This document shows, piece by piece, positions 32,991 to 41,097 of a stretch of DNA of 64,000 nucleotides. The DNA is from PALSA-600 sp963842335. GTDB taxonomy: Bacteria > Actinomycetota > Thermoleophilia > Gaiellales > Gaiellaceae. The notes beneath the pieces were generated by a model. That model worked only from the letters and a program-made list of their open reading frames with translations. It searched no databases and was not told the DNA's origin. Position 1 is the first letter of the stretch. Every line of letters begins with the position of its first letter. The DNA lies in the NCBI GenBank assembly GCA_963842335.1, contig CAWJGF010000024.1, forward strand, positions 124,001-188,000, read 5' to 3'. The position numbers and the translations under genes are program-made.

Positions 32991-33938
32991 GTGACGAACG
33001 ATCCCCGGAGGCTGCGTGTCACGCACTGTCCCGTCAACATCGCCGGCATTCCCTGGGAGAACGTGCAGGCGCTGCGGCGTCAAGGGATCGAAGCTCGGCT
33101 AGTCGTCTTCGAGCGAGGGAAGCTGCACCACGAAGCCGACTGGTCGCTGGACCGGCATGGCGGGCTCGCGCGTCGGCTGGCGACGCAGTTCCGGGCGTTC
33201 GCGAAGCTCGCTCCGCAGACCGACATCTTCCACTTCTACTTCGGCTTGACGCTGATCCCCAAGTCGCTGCAGTTCCCGGCTCTGCGGGCGCTGCGCAAGA
33301 AGAGCGTCTTCCACTACCTCGGCTCGGACATTCGCGGCAAGTCGCGTGAGGAGCTCGCGTTCGGTAAGCGCGCGGACGCCGAGATCGTGGGCTCCTACGA
33401 CGCGATCCGCTGGGTTCCCGAAGCACACGTCATTCCACCGGGGCTCGATCTGCGCGAGTTCACCCCAGTCCCGCCATCCGACAGCGCACGGCCGCTCGTC
33501 GTGCACGCGCCGTCGAATCGCGAGAAGAAAGGCACCCAGTTCGTGATCGACGCGTGCAACGAGCTCGACGTCGAACTCGACATCGTCGAAGGCGTGCCAC
33601 ACGAAGAGGCCCGGGCACGCTACGGGCGAGCGGACATCGTCGTCGATCAGCTGCGGGCCGGCTGGCACGGTGTCTTCGCGCTCGAGTCGATGGCACTCGG
33701 CAAGCCGGTCGTCACGCATCTGAAGCCGGACGTCGTCGAGCGGAGCGCCGAAGGCTTCGGCGTCCGCGTGCCAATCGTCCCCGCGACGGCCGACACGCTC
33801 GTCGACGCCCTGCGCCCGCTGGTCGCAGAACCTGCGCTCCGGCGGGAGATCGGGGCGGCCGGCCGCGCCTACGTCGAACAGGTGCACGACATCGATCGCG
33901 TGGCCGACCGCCTGCTCGACGTCTACCGTTCGCTCTAG
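32991..33938 (+). CDS. Glycosyltransferase family 4 (GT-B)
   Basis: From GTG 32991 the frame gives 315 residues (TNDPRRLRVTHCPVNIAGIP). It has a short N-terminal domain with IFHFYFGLTLIPKSLQ and VFHYLGSDIRGKS, then HVIPPGLDLREFTPVPP, LVVHAPSNREKKGTQFVIDA and the donor block WHGVFALESMALGKPVVTH, a variant E-x-x-A type GT4 motif. A GTG at 32943 would add 16 residues that lie in repeat sequence, so I prefer 32991. It touches the flippase gene without a gap, so it is probably part of the same lipid-linked glycan pathway. Confidence 0.8.
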   Translation: MTNDPRRLRVTHCPVNIAGIPWENVQALRRQGIEARLVVFERGKLHHEADWSLDRHGGLARRLATQFRAFAKLAPQTDIFHFYFGLTLIPKSLQFPALRALRKKSVFHYLGSDIRGKSREELAFGKRADAEIVGSYDAIRWVPEAHVIPPGLDLREFTPVPPSDSARPLVVHAPSNREKKGTQFVIDACNELDVELDIVEGVPHEEARARYGRADIVVDQLRAGWHGVFALESMALGKPVVTHLKPDVVERSAEGFGVRVPIVPATADTLVDALRPLVAEPALRREIGAAGRAYVEQVHDIDRVADRLLDVYRSL

Positions 33939-35372
33939 GTGGCCCTCGGCTCCCAGATGCGGCGCCTCGTGCGCCACTCGACCGTCTACGGCATCGGCGG
34001 CCTCGTCTCGCGGATCCTCGCGACCCTGCTGCTGCCGTTCTACACGCACTTCTTGCCGCCAAGCGCCTACGGCGAGGTCGAGATCATCACCGCCGCCACC
34101 GCGGTGCTCGCGATCGTCCTGCAGATGGGGATCGCCAGCGCGTTCTTCCGCTTCTACTTCGATGCGAAGGAAGCCGCCGAGAAGCTGACGGTCGTCCGCA
34201 CGTCGTTCTGGTTCACGATGGGGATGTCGAGCCTCGGGCTCGTGCTCGTGGTCGCCTTCGCGGGACCGATCAGCCACCTGCTCGGCCTCGGCGACCAGCC
34301 CATGCTCGTACGCGCAGGCGCCGTCGGGCTCTGGGCGCAAACGAACTACCAGCAACTGACGGCGCTCTTCCGCGTCGAAGAACGCTCGACTGCCTACGCG
34401 ATCGCGAGCGTCACCAACGTCGCCCTCACCGTCGCGGCGATGATCGTCTTCGTCGCCGTCTTCCACTGGGGCGCAATCGGGCTCCTTGTCGGCAACTTCA
34501 TCGGCACGCTCGCCGTGTACTTCGGCCTCCTCGCCTACCGCAGCGAGCAACTCGGGCTCGAGTTCGACCGCGCGCTCTTCCGCAAGATGCAGACCTTCGG
34601 GATGCCGCTCGTCCCCTCTGCGCTTGCGCTGTGGATGATCAACTTCATCGATCGCCTGTTCGTCTCTTGGTACAAGGGCATCGCCGAGGTCGGTGTCTAC
34701 TCGGCGGCGGTGAAGATCGCGTCTGTGATCACCTTCGTACTCATCGCATTCCGGACGGCGTGGCCTGCATTCGCGTACTCGATCGAGGACGACCGCGAAG
34801 CCCGCAGGACGTACGCGTTCGTCCTCACCTATCTGCTCGCGTTCGCCTCGTGGGCCGCGTTGGGCCTGGGAGCGCTCGCTCCGTGGTGGACGGAGCTGCT
34901 GACCAATGCGAAGTACCAGCGGGCGCAAGAGGCCGTTGCGCTGCTTGCGTTCGCAGGGGCGGTCTACGCCGGCTACACCGTCCTCGCGATCGGCAGTGGG
35001 CGCGCTCGCCGGACGCAGCTGAACTGGGTCGTGTCCGGCGCCGGCGCCGCAGTCAACATCGCCCTCAATTTCTGGCTCGTGCCCGCCTATGGCATGGTCG
35101 GCGCGGCGATCTCGACGATTGCGGCGTACGTCGTCCTTTTCCTCGGTATGACGTGGTACGCCCAGCGTGTGTATCCCGTCGCGTACCAGTGGCGACGGGT
35201 CATCACCGTCTTCTTCGCAGCGGTCGGGCTCACCGTGCTTGCCCGCGTCCCGGGATTGCCGCTCGCGCCCTCGATCGTCCTCGTCGCGGTCTATCCGGTC
35301 GTCCTCCTGCTGCTCGGCTTCTACCTGCCGGCCGAGCGAGCGCGTCTCCGGCGCCTCGTACCGCTGCTCTAG
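33939..35372 (+). CDS. Wzx-like polysaccharide flippase (MOP/MATE superfamily)
   Basis: The 477 residues have about 14 transmembrane helices and start RRLVRHSTVYGIGGLVSRIL, a typical Wzx/RfbX first helix. Later blocks include LLPFYTHFLPPSAYGEVEI, GMPLVPSALALWMINFIDR and FVSWYKGIAEVGVYSAAVK. Such proteins flip lipid-linked oligosaccharides to the outer face for Wzy polymerisation. The GTG follows the GT4 stop directly. This is the only clear Wzx in the window, so it could serve several of the glycan clusters. Its stop overlaps the convergent small secreted-protein gene by 4 nt. Confidence 0.9.
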   Translation: MALGSQMRRLVRHSTVYGIGGLVSRILATLLLPFYTHFLPPSAYGEVEIITAATAVLAIVLQMGIASAFFRFYFDAKEAAEKLTVVRTSFWFTMGMSSLGLVLVVAFAGPISHLLGLGDQPMLVRAGAVGLWAQTNYQQLTALFRVEERSTAYAIASVTNVALTVAAMIVFVAVFHWGAIGLLVGNFIGTLAVYFGLLAYRSEQLGLEFDRALFRKMQTFGMPLVPSALALWMINFIDRLFVSWYKGIAEVGVYSAAVKIASVITFVLIAFRTAWPAFAYSIEDDREARRTYAFVLTYLLAFASWAALGLGALAPWWTELLTNAKYQRAQEAVALLAFAGAVYAGYTVLAIGSGRARRTQLNWVVSGAGAAVNIALNFWLVPAYGMVGAAISTIAAYVVLFLGMTWYAQRVYPVAYQWRRVITVFFAAVGLTVLARVPGLPLAPSIVLVAVYPVVLLLLGFYLPAERARLRRLVPLL

Positions 35373-35923
35373 CGGCGGCGGCGCACGTGGCGAACCCCGG
35401 TGCCGACCGCGCCTGCGGCGGCGAGCGCGAGTGCGATTCCGCCGAGCACGAGGATGGGCAACGGTGGGCTGCTGCTCGTGTCGGCGACGCCCGTCGCGCT
35501 CGCAGCGGTCGCGGAAGTACCGGATGTCCCGGAGCTCGACGCAGCGGTACCGGGAGCCGGATCGTGCGGCGTCGAGTTGCCGAGCGAAACCAGCTGGCCG
35601 TTGGAGCTGCTGGACTGCATCGCCTTCAGCCCGTGCCCGACCTCCTTGGGCGCCGGCTTCCCCTGCTGGCGGTGCAGCGACGCGAGCAGCGCCGCCTTGA
35701 TGTCGGTCGAGAGGCTCGAATAGATTCTCGCGTCCGCCGGAATGTGCTTCAGGGCGTCGCGGTAGCAACTCGCGGGATACGACGAGGCGATACGGCCGTC
35801 GTGATACCAGTCGTTGAAGATCCGGTCGCGGCATGGGACCGCGGCGCTCGCGCTGGCCGAGATTGCGAGACCGGCGAGCAGCGAGCCGACGAGCAGTGCG
35901 ACGACGAACGAAAGACGCTTCAT
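35369..35923 (-). CDS. Secreted, C-terminally anchored protein of unknown function
   Basis: The protein has 184 residues from ATG 35923 (an ATG at 35932 adds three residues). It has a signal peptide (KRLSFVVALLVGSLLAGLAI) and a mature part with two cysteines (AVPCRDRIFNDWYH, SSYPASCYRDAL) that may form a disulfide. A Ser/Thr/Ala-rich linker follows, then a C-terminal transmembrane helix (PLPILVLGGIALALAAAGAV) and a basic tail RHVRRRR. The layout is that of a surface protein anchored by its C-terminus. I do not recognise the family. Confidence 0.72.
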   Translation of the reverse strand: MKRLSFVVALLVGSLLAGLAISASASAAVPCRDRIFNDWYHDGRIASSYPASCYRDALKHIPADARIYSSLSTDIKAALLASLHRQQGKPAPKEVGHGLKAMQSSSSNGQLVSLGNSTPHDPAPGTAASSSGTSGTSATAASATGVADTSSSPPLPILVLGGIALALAAAGAVGTGVRHVRRRR

Positions 35924-35987
35924 GCACCCCATGTTCCCCGGCCCGCATTTTCAACCCTCCTTGATGCGGTAAGGCTTTCGTAAAGAC

Positions 35988-36899
35988 TCAGCGCGGCCAG
36001 AAGCACGCGTCGTGGCACGAAGAGGCGACCGGGACTCGCGCGAGGAGCTCGCCGTGCAGGTCGAGCACCGCCAGCGTTCCGTGCGAGAGCGACGCCGTGA
36101 GGACACGGGCGAATCCCTGCTGGACGTTGTAGGAGCCGATCGGGATGAGCGTCTCCCGCAGTTGCCGCCCCTCGAGGGAAAGCACACGCAAGGTCCCCGC
36201 GTCGCCGCTCGTGACATATGCCACCCCGTCGCCAAACGTGACGTGCTGCGGTGCGAGGTCGGCCGCGTGTGAGACCGATCCGATCGCGAGGCGACGGTCG
36301 GCGCCCGCCGTGATCCACAGTTTCCCGTCCGGCGCCATCCCGACGTCGTGGGCACCGAATCCGGGCCTCAGGTTCGAGTGGTGACGGAAGCCCGCGACAT
36401 CGACGACTGCGACGCGCTCGGAGTCGGCGCCCAGTCCCACCCAGAGGCGACGGCCCGCAGCGTCGATCGTGATGTGGCGAGCCCAGCCCGGGAGCTTCAC
36501 CCGTCCGAGGGCGTGGCCACGTACAACGTCGACCGCGACCACTCCGCTGCGGCCCGAGTCGGTGATGAATGCGTGTCGCCCATCCGGGTGCGCCACCGTG
36601 TACCTCGGCTCAGCGAGCTCCTGCAGGACATGCTCGACCCCGCCGGCTCCGATGATCGAGACGGCGCCGACGGCGGTGTGGCAAACGACGGCGCGTGTGC
36701 CCACGAGCTCGACCGACCGCGGGTCGGGAAGGGTCGCGATCCGGCTCACGACGCGATACGAGCCGAGGTCGACGACGGCGAGCCGCGACTCGGCGTCACA
36801 CGTGACGAGCGCCCGCGGACTGCTCGCCGCGGCGGCCAGCACCGCGCGCACCGCGAACGGCGCGGCCGCGGCCAGCGCGATGAACTCGCGACGTCTCAC
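35988..36899 (-). CDS. Secreted YVTN/NHL-type beta-propeller protein
   Basis: The 303 residues begin RRREFIALAAAAPFAVRAVL, a Tat-like or Sec signal with an RRREF motif. The rest shows repeated four-strand blade elements: LVTCDAESRLAVVDLGSYRV, RYTVAHPDGRHAFITDSGR, HITIDAAGRRLWVGLGAD and DVGMAPDGKLWITAGAD. These match YVTN/lactonase-like propellers, often surface or extracytoplasmic binding proteins. No catalytic residues could be assigned. It is divergent from the HelR-like gene. GTG start at 36899. Confidence 0.75.
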   Translation of the reverse strand: MRRREFIALAAAAPFAVRAVLAAAASSPRALVTCDAESRLAVVDLGSYRVVSRIATLPDPRSVELVGTRAVVCHTAVGAVSIIGAGGVEHVLQELAEPRYTVAHPDGRHAFITDSGRSGVVAVDVVRGHALGRVKLPGWARHITIDAAGRRLWVGLGADSERVAVVDVAGFRHHSNLRPGFGAHDVGMAPDGKLWITAGADRRLAIGSVSHAADLAPQHVTFGDGVAYVTSGDAGTLRVLSLEGRQLRETLIPIGSYNVQQGFARVLTASLSHGTLAVLDLHGELLARVPVASSCHDACFWPR

Positions 36900-36943
36900 A
36901 CAACTCGTACGGCTCCGGGCTGCGCTGAGGTCCGGGAACCATC

Positions 36944-36949
36944 TAGGTT
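36944..36949 (+). promoter_or_regulatory. Putative -10 box (TAGGTT) for the HelR-like gene
   Basis: TAGGTT is followed by six bases and GTG at 36956, again suggesting a leaderless transcript. It lies in the 56-nt gap to the divergent propeller gene. Confidence 0.45.
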
Positions 36950-36955
36950 GACCAG

Positions 36956-38911
36956 GTGAGTCACCCGGACCTGCAAACGGAGCAAGCCTACGTCGACCGG
37001 GCGTACGACCACCTGGAACGGATGCGCCAGGCCGTCGCGCACGCCGGCGAGGCTGTCGACGGCGAGGTCGCGCAGGCTGCGATGGACGCCTGGGCGGCGC
37101 GGCGCCTGCGCACCTATGAGGACGCCGAACGAGGCTTGTGCTTCGGGCGCCTCGACTTCGAGCACCTCGCGCGGCCGCTCTACATCGGTCGCCGCTGGGT
37201 GCACGACGAGGAGCAACAACAGATCGTCGTCAACTGGCAGGCGCCGGCGGCGCGGCCGTTCTACACCGCGACACCACACGACCCGCACGGCGTGACGCTG
37301 CGCCGCCGCTTCCGCACCGACGGCCGGCAGCTGCTCGACATCGCCGACGAGGCACTCGACGGATCGATGCTCGACGGTGCGACCGTCGGCGACTTCTTGC
37401 TCGAAGAGCTGGAACGCACGCGCGGTCGGCACATGCGCGACATCGTGGCGACGATTCAGACCGACCAGTACCGGCTGATCACCCACGATCCTGCGGTGCC
37501 GCTCGTGATTCAGGGAGGGCCGGGCACAGGCAAGACGGCGGTCGGGCTGCATCGCGCGTCCTGGCTCCTCTACACCCTGCGCGAGAACCTCCAGCGCCGG
37601 GGCGTGCTCGTGATCGGCCCGAACCGCACCTTCATGGAATACGTGTCGCACGTGCTCCCCGCGCTCGGCGAGGACGCAGTCGAGCAGCGCGCCGTCGGTG
37701 AGCTCGTCGACGGCGTCGCGCCGAGCCTGCGCGACGCACCGAGCGTTGCCGAGCTGAAGGCCGACATTCGCCTCGCCGAGGTCGTGCGCCGCGCGGCCGC
37801 GCTGCAACTCGTCTCGGAGCCGGAGGAGCTCGTGCTGCGCCTCGAGGGCTCGTTCATCTCGGTCCGCGTGCGCGAGGTGCGCGAACTGCTCGACGCCGCA
37901 CGCGAGCAGGGCACGACCTCGGCCGACCGCGAGCGCTTCCGGATGAGCGTCCTGCGCCGCTTCTACGAGGAGTACGGGCGTGTCCTCGGCGGCGCGGCGT
38001 TCCGGGACTTCGACGAGGTCGTGGCGGCCCTGCGGACGAAGGGTTACCTCGACGGCGTGCTGAAGGCCGCGTGGCCGGTGGTCGCGCCCGATCGGCTCGT
38101 GCGCTCGCTTCTCGGCTCGAAAGCCACGCTGGCCGAGGCCGCCGACGGGATTCTCTCGGACGCCGAGCAGAAGCTGCTCTACCGGCGAGGCGCAGGCTGG
38201 TCGGACGGTGACATCCCTCTGCTCGACGAGGCGCGCACCGCGCTTGCTACTCCGCCGCGCCTGTTCGGGCATGTGATCGTCGACGAGGCTCAGGATCTGA
38301 CGCCGATGCAGCTGCGGATGGTCGCGCGACGCGCGCGCGACGGCGCCCTGACGATTCTCGGCGACGTCGCGCAGGCAACCGGTGCGATTGCGTACTCGAG
38401 CTGGAACGACGTTCTGCCACATCTCGCGCGCGGAGACGAAGCGATCGTCGAAGAGTTGCTCCACGCCTACCGCGTGCCGCGCGAGATCATGGAGGTGGCG
38501 CTGCCGCTACTCGACACGATCGCTCCCGAGGTTGCGCCGCCGATCTCATATCGCACCGGCGCCAACGCGCCGATCATCCGCCAGGTCAGCGAGGAGCATC
38601 TCCTGGCCGAGGCCTTTCGCGAGTCCGAGCGCCTCGCTGATGCGGACGGGCTGCTCGCGGTGATCGTGCCCGAGCAATTGGCGGAAGCGGAGCTCGCCGG
38701 CACGCCGCTCTACGAGTCGGTGCCGCTCCTCACACCGCGGCAAGCGAAGGGCCTCGAGTTCGACCATGTCGTCGTCGTGGAACCCGCCCTGATCGCTGCC
38801 TCGCCTCAAGGCCTGCGTGAGCTCTACGTCGCACTGACCCGACCCACGAAGACGCTCGTGGTCGTGCATGCGCAGCCGCTGCCGGCCGAGCTCGGTCAGT
38901 CAGCGTCGTAG
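36956..38911 (+). CDS. helR: HelR/HelD-like UvrD-family ATPase
   Basis: The 651 residues show a HelD/HelR layout: an N-terminal coiled-coil-like arm (QTEQAYVDRAYDHLERMRQA), Walker A VIQGGPGTGKTAVGLHR near residue 185, Walker B HVIVDEAQDLTPMQL, motif III ILGDVAQATGA, and motifs V/VI TPRQAKGLEFDHVVVV and LYVALTRPTKTL. HelD and HelR remove stalled RNA polymerase from DNA, and actinobacterial HelR also gives rifampicin tolerance by displacing the drug; both are known for the family. Divergent from the propeller gene with a TAGGTT -10 six bases before the GTG. Confidence 0.85.
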   Translation: MSHPDLQTEQAYVDRAYDHLERMRQAVAHAGEAVDGEVAQAAMDAWAARRLRTYEDAERGLCFGRLDFEHLARPLYIGRRWVHDEEQQQIVVNWQAPAARPFYTATPHDPHGVTLRRRFRTDGRQLLDIADEALDGSMLDGATVGDFLLEELERTRGRHMRDIVATIQTDQYRLITHDPAVPLVIQGGPGTGKTAVGLHRASWLLYTLRENLQRRGVLVIGPNRTFMEYVSHVLPALGEDAVEQRAVGELVDGVAPSLRDAPSVAELKADIRLAEVVRRAAALQLVSEPEELVLRLEGSFISVRVREVRELLDAAREQGTTSADRERFRMSVLRRFYEEYGRVLGGAAFRDFDEVVAALRTKGYLDGVLKAAWPVVAPDRLVRSLLGSKATLAEAADGILSDAEQKLLYRRGAGWSDGDIPLLDEARTALATPPRLFGHVIVDEAQDLTPMQLRMVARRARDGALTILGDVAQATGAIAYSSWNDVLPHLARGDEAIVEELLHAYRVPREIMEVALPLLDTIAPEVAPPISYRTGANAPIIRQVSEEHLLAEAFRESERLADADGLLAVIVPEQLAEAELAGTPLYESVPLLTPRQAKGLEFDHVVVVEPALIAASPQGLRELYVALTRPTKTLVVVHAQPLPAELGQSAS

Positions 38912-38912
38912 T

Positions 38913-39086
38913 TCAGACCATGTAGTAGACGGCGAGCGTGATCCCGAGGGCGATTCCCACGATCACGAACAGCGCGAGGACGATGCCGCCGAGCACGATC
39001 GGCAAGGTCGCGGGCGCGTAGCCGTCGCGGGCGATGTCTTCGAGGTGGTGCTCCTCGTTGATCGCCCGTTGCACGAGAGACGTCAT
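38913..39086 (-). CDS. Small single-span membrane protein
   Basis: The protein has 57 residues from ATG 39086 (MTSLVQRAINEEHHLEDIAR). A short polar N-terminus is followed by one long hydrophobic helix (PIVLGGIVLALFVIVGIALG) that runs nearly to the end. On the minus strand a CACAAT box lies six bases before the ATG. The gene sits between the convergent HelR-like gene (1 nt after its stop) and the divergent MFS gene. Function unknown; similar small proteins act as regulators or subunits in membranes. Confidence 0.6.
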   Translation of the reverse strand: MTSLVQRAINEEHHLEDIARDGYAPATLPIVLGGIVLALFVIVGIALGITLAVYYMV

Positions 39087-39176
39087 GTGCGAATTGTGAC
39101 GCAAACCTCAGGTGCCCGCCGGATCGGACGTCCGAGCCGGGCCACGGTCGTCGCGATCTCTATGTTCAGGCCTCGG

Positions 39177-40415
39177 ATGAAGGCATCGAACGCGCTTCAG
39201 GCTCTTCGTGAGCGAAACCTCGTCCTGATCGTCGCCTCGGGCACGGTCTCGTCGCTCGGGTCCGGGATGGCCCAGGTCGCGCTGGCGTTCGCCGTGCTGC
39301 GAATCGGCAGCGCCTCCGATCTCGGCTTCGTGTTTCTGGCACGCGAGGTGCCGATCGTCGCCTTCTTGCTGATCGGGGGCGTCTGGGCGGACAGGGTCTC
39401 GCGTAAATGGCTGCTCGTTCTCGGGGACGCCACGACGGGGCTGGCGCAGGCGCTCACCGCCGTGCTCTTCCTGACGGGCAACGCGCACGTGTGGAACGTG
39501 GCGGCCCTGCAGGTGGTCTTTGGCACCGCGAACGCCTTCACGCGCCCCGCCTCGACCGGACTGATCCCGCAAGCGGTCAGCCTCGCGCATCTGCAACAGG
39601 CAAACGCGTGGTCTGATTTGAGTCGAAGCACGATGAGGATTGCCGGTCCCGCGCTTGGAGCGGCGATCGTCGTCGTCGCAAACCCCGGGTGGGCGCTCGC
39701 GGCCGACGCCGCGAGCTTTCTCATCTCGGGTCTGCTGCGCATGCAGTTGCGCATCGGGCGTACCGATCGTCCCGAGCGTCGGAGGCTGCTCGTGGATCTG
39801 CGCGAGGGCTGGGGCGAGTTCAAGGCACGCACATGGGTCTGGGCGATGGTCGGGAGCTTCGGCCTCTTCCAGCTCACGCTCTTCCCGACGATGCTCGTGC
39901 TCGGACCTGTCGTTGCGAAGGCAGAGCTCGGTGGAGCGGGAGCGTGGGGAGCGATCCTCGCCTTTCAGGCCGCCGGCTCGGTGATCGGCGGGCTCGTTGG
40001 CCTGCGCTTCTCTCCGGGGCGGCCGCTGCTCGCGAGCTGCCTCCTGATGCTTCCAACAGCCGGGTTTCTCGCTCTGCTGGGTGCGGCTTCCCCGATCTGG
40101 CTGCTCTGCCTCGGCGGCTTCATCGCATCGGCGGGGCTCACGAGCGGGGACATCTTCTGGGTGACGACGTTCCAGCGGCTCGTGCCCGAGCATCTGCTCT
40201 CACGCCTCAGTTCCTTCGACTGGCTCGGATCGGTCGCGTTGAACCCGATCGGCTACGCGCTCGTCGGCCCTCTCTCCGGCAGGATCGGCGTGGCAGAGAC
40301 GATCTACTGCGCCGCGACGCTGAACGCCGCCGTCTCAATCACCGTCGCCATGCTCCCGGCGATTCGCGGCCTCCATTCCCACACGGAACCGGCCGCCGTG
40401 GCTCTGCAGGCATGA
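39177..40415 (+). CDS. MFS transporter, EntS/DHA3-like, 12 TM
   Basis: The 412 residues from ATG 39177 (an ATG at 39162 adds five residues) have about 12 transmembrane helices. Motifs include IVASGTVSSLGSGMAQVALA, VWADRVSRKWLLVLGDATT (motif A), NAFTRPASTGLIPQAV and FLISGLLRMQLRIG. This is the macrolide/siderophore exporter-like MFS group. A TATGTT sequence at 39161-39166 could be a -10. No regulator or biosynthetic partner adjoins it, so the substrate is unknown. The C-terminus faces a CTG-rich microsatellite. Confidence 0.85.
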   Translation: MKASNALQALRERNLVLIVASGTVSSLGSGMAQVALAFAVLRIGSASDLGFVFLAREVPIVAFLLIGGVWADRVSRKWLLVLGDATTGLAQALTAVLFLTGNAHVWNVAALQVVFGTANAFTRPASTGLIPQAVSLAHLQQANAWSDLSRSTMRIAGPALGAAIVVVANPGWALAADAASFLISGLLRMQLRIGRTDRPERRRLLVDLREGWGEFKARTWVWAMVGSFGLFQLTLFPTMLVLGPVVAKAELGGAGAWGAILAFQAAGSVIGGLVGLRFSPGRPLLASCLLMLPTAGFLALLGAASPIWLLCLGGFIASAGLTSGDIFWVTTFQRLVPEHLLSRLSSFDWLGSVALNPIGYALVGPLSGRIGVAETIYCAATLNAAVSITVAMLPAIRGLHSHTEPAAVALQA

Positions 40416-40430
40416 CCCGACGCCTTCCTC

Positions 40431-40460
40431 CTGCTGCTGATGATGGTGCTGCTGCTGCTG
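40431..40460. repeat. CTG/GAT trinucleotide repeat between convergent genes
   Basis: Ten trinucleotides in a row follow the pattern (CTG)3-(ATG)2-(GTG)-(CTG)4 in the 46-nt gap between the MFS and PIG-L genes. It has no coding role and no clear hairpin; it is possibly a hypermutable tract. Confidence 0.5.
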
Positions 40461-40461
40461 C

Positions 40462-41097
40462 CTAGGCGACGACGCGGTACACCTGGAACACCTCGGCGTA
40501 CTCACGGTTCACGTTGATGCCGTGCGTGCGCGCGACGTTCCAGACGTATTCGCTGTTCGCGTAGCGGCGATGCTGCTGCGAGGCGTACTTCTCGAGCGCG
40601 GCGACCTTCCGCTCGACATGGTGCTTCTGCAGCGCGAGGTACGCCTGGTAGCTGAAGTCGAAGTTATTCCACGGGATCTCGTAGCCGAGGATCGTGGTGC
40701 GCTTGAACGCGCGCAGGCCCTCGTTCGCGATCGTCTGGTGATCCTGGTGCACGTCGTGATGCGACGGCATGAAGACGCAGTCGGGCTTCCAGTCGTTCCA
40801 GATCTCGATCAGCAGCTCGAGGATCTCCTGGCGGTGATCCGGGAACGTCCGAACGTCGAAGTCGTGCACCGTCAGGTTGGGCGCGGGAATGCCGATCTCG
40901 GCGGTTGCCTCGCGCACCTCGCGGGCGAGCGTGTCGGGGGCGAAGCCGTCCGGCAGCGATCGCGTGGCGATCGAGAACGCGACGTAGCGCACGTCCGCGC
41001 CGGCCTCGACGAGACGTGCCATCGTGCCGCCGCAGCCGAATTCGCCGTCGTCGGTGTGCGGCGCGAGCACGAGCGCACGCTCCACCGATCCGATCAC
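40462..41097 (-). CDS. PIG-L family N-deacetylase
   Basis: The protein has 211 residues from GTG 41097, overlapping the ligase stop (GTGA). The metal-site signature is VLAPHTDDGEFGCGGTMARL (AHxDD type) and the second block is FMPSHHDVHQDHQTIANEGL (HxDxHxDH). PIG-L enzymes remove N-acetyl groups from sugars, including mycothiol and GlcNAc-type precursors. It is the last gene of the long leftward run that starts at 51211 and is coupled to an O-antigen ligase-like protein, so a role on the glycan it handles is likely. The catalytic acid after DD is Gly-Glu rather than the usual acidic pair. Confidence 0.85.
   Translation of the reverse strand: MIGSVERALVLAPHTDDGEFGCGGTMARLVEAGADVRYVAFSIATRSLPDGFAPDTLAREVREATAEIGIPAPNLTVHDFDVRTFPDHRQEILELLIEIWNDWKPDCVFMPSHHDVHQDHQTIANEGLRAFKRTTILGYEIPWNNFDFSYQAYLALQKHHVERKVAALEKYASQQHRRYANSEYVWNVARTHGINVNREYAEVFQVYRVVA

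Noticed and set aside
33099..35954. A 951-codon open frame on the minus strand
   Set aside because: It is antisense to the GT4 and Wzx genes, is rich in Arg, Glu and Asp without any domain, and arises from high GC at third positions.
36896..38464. A 522-codon open frame on the minus strand
   Set aside because: It is antisense to the HelR-like gene and has no domain.
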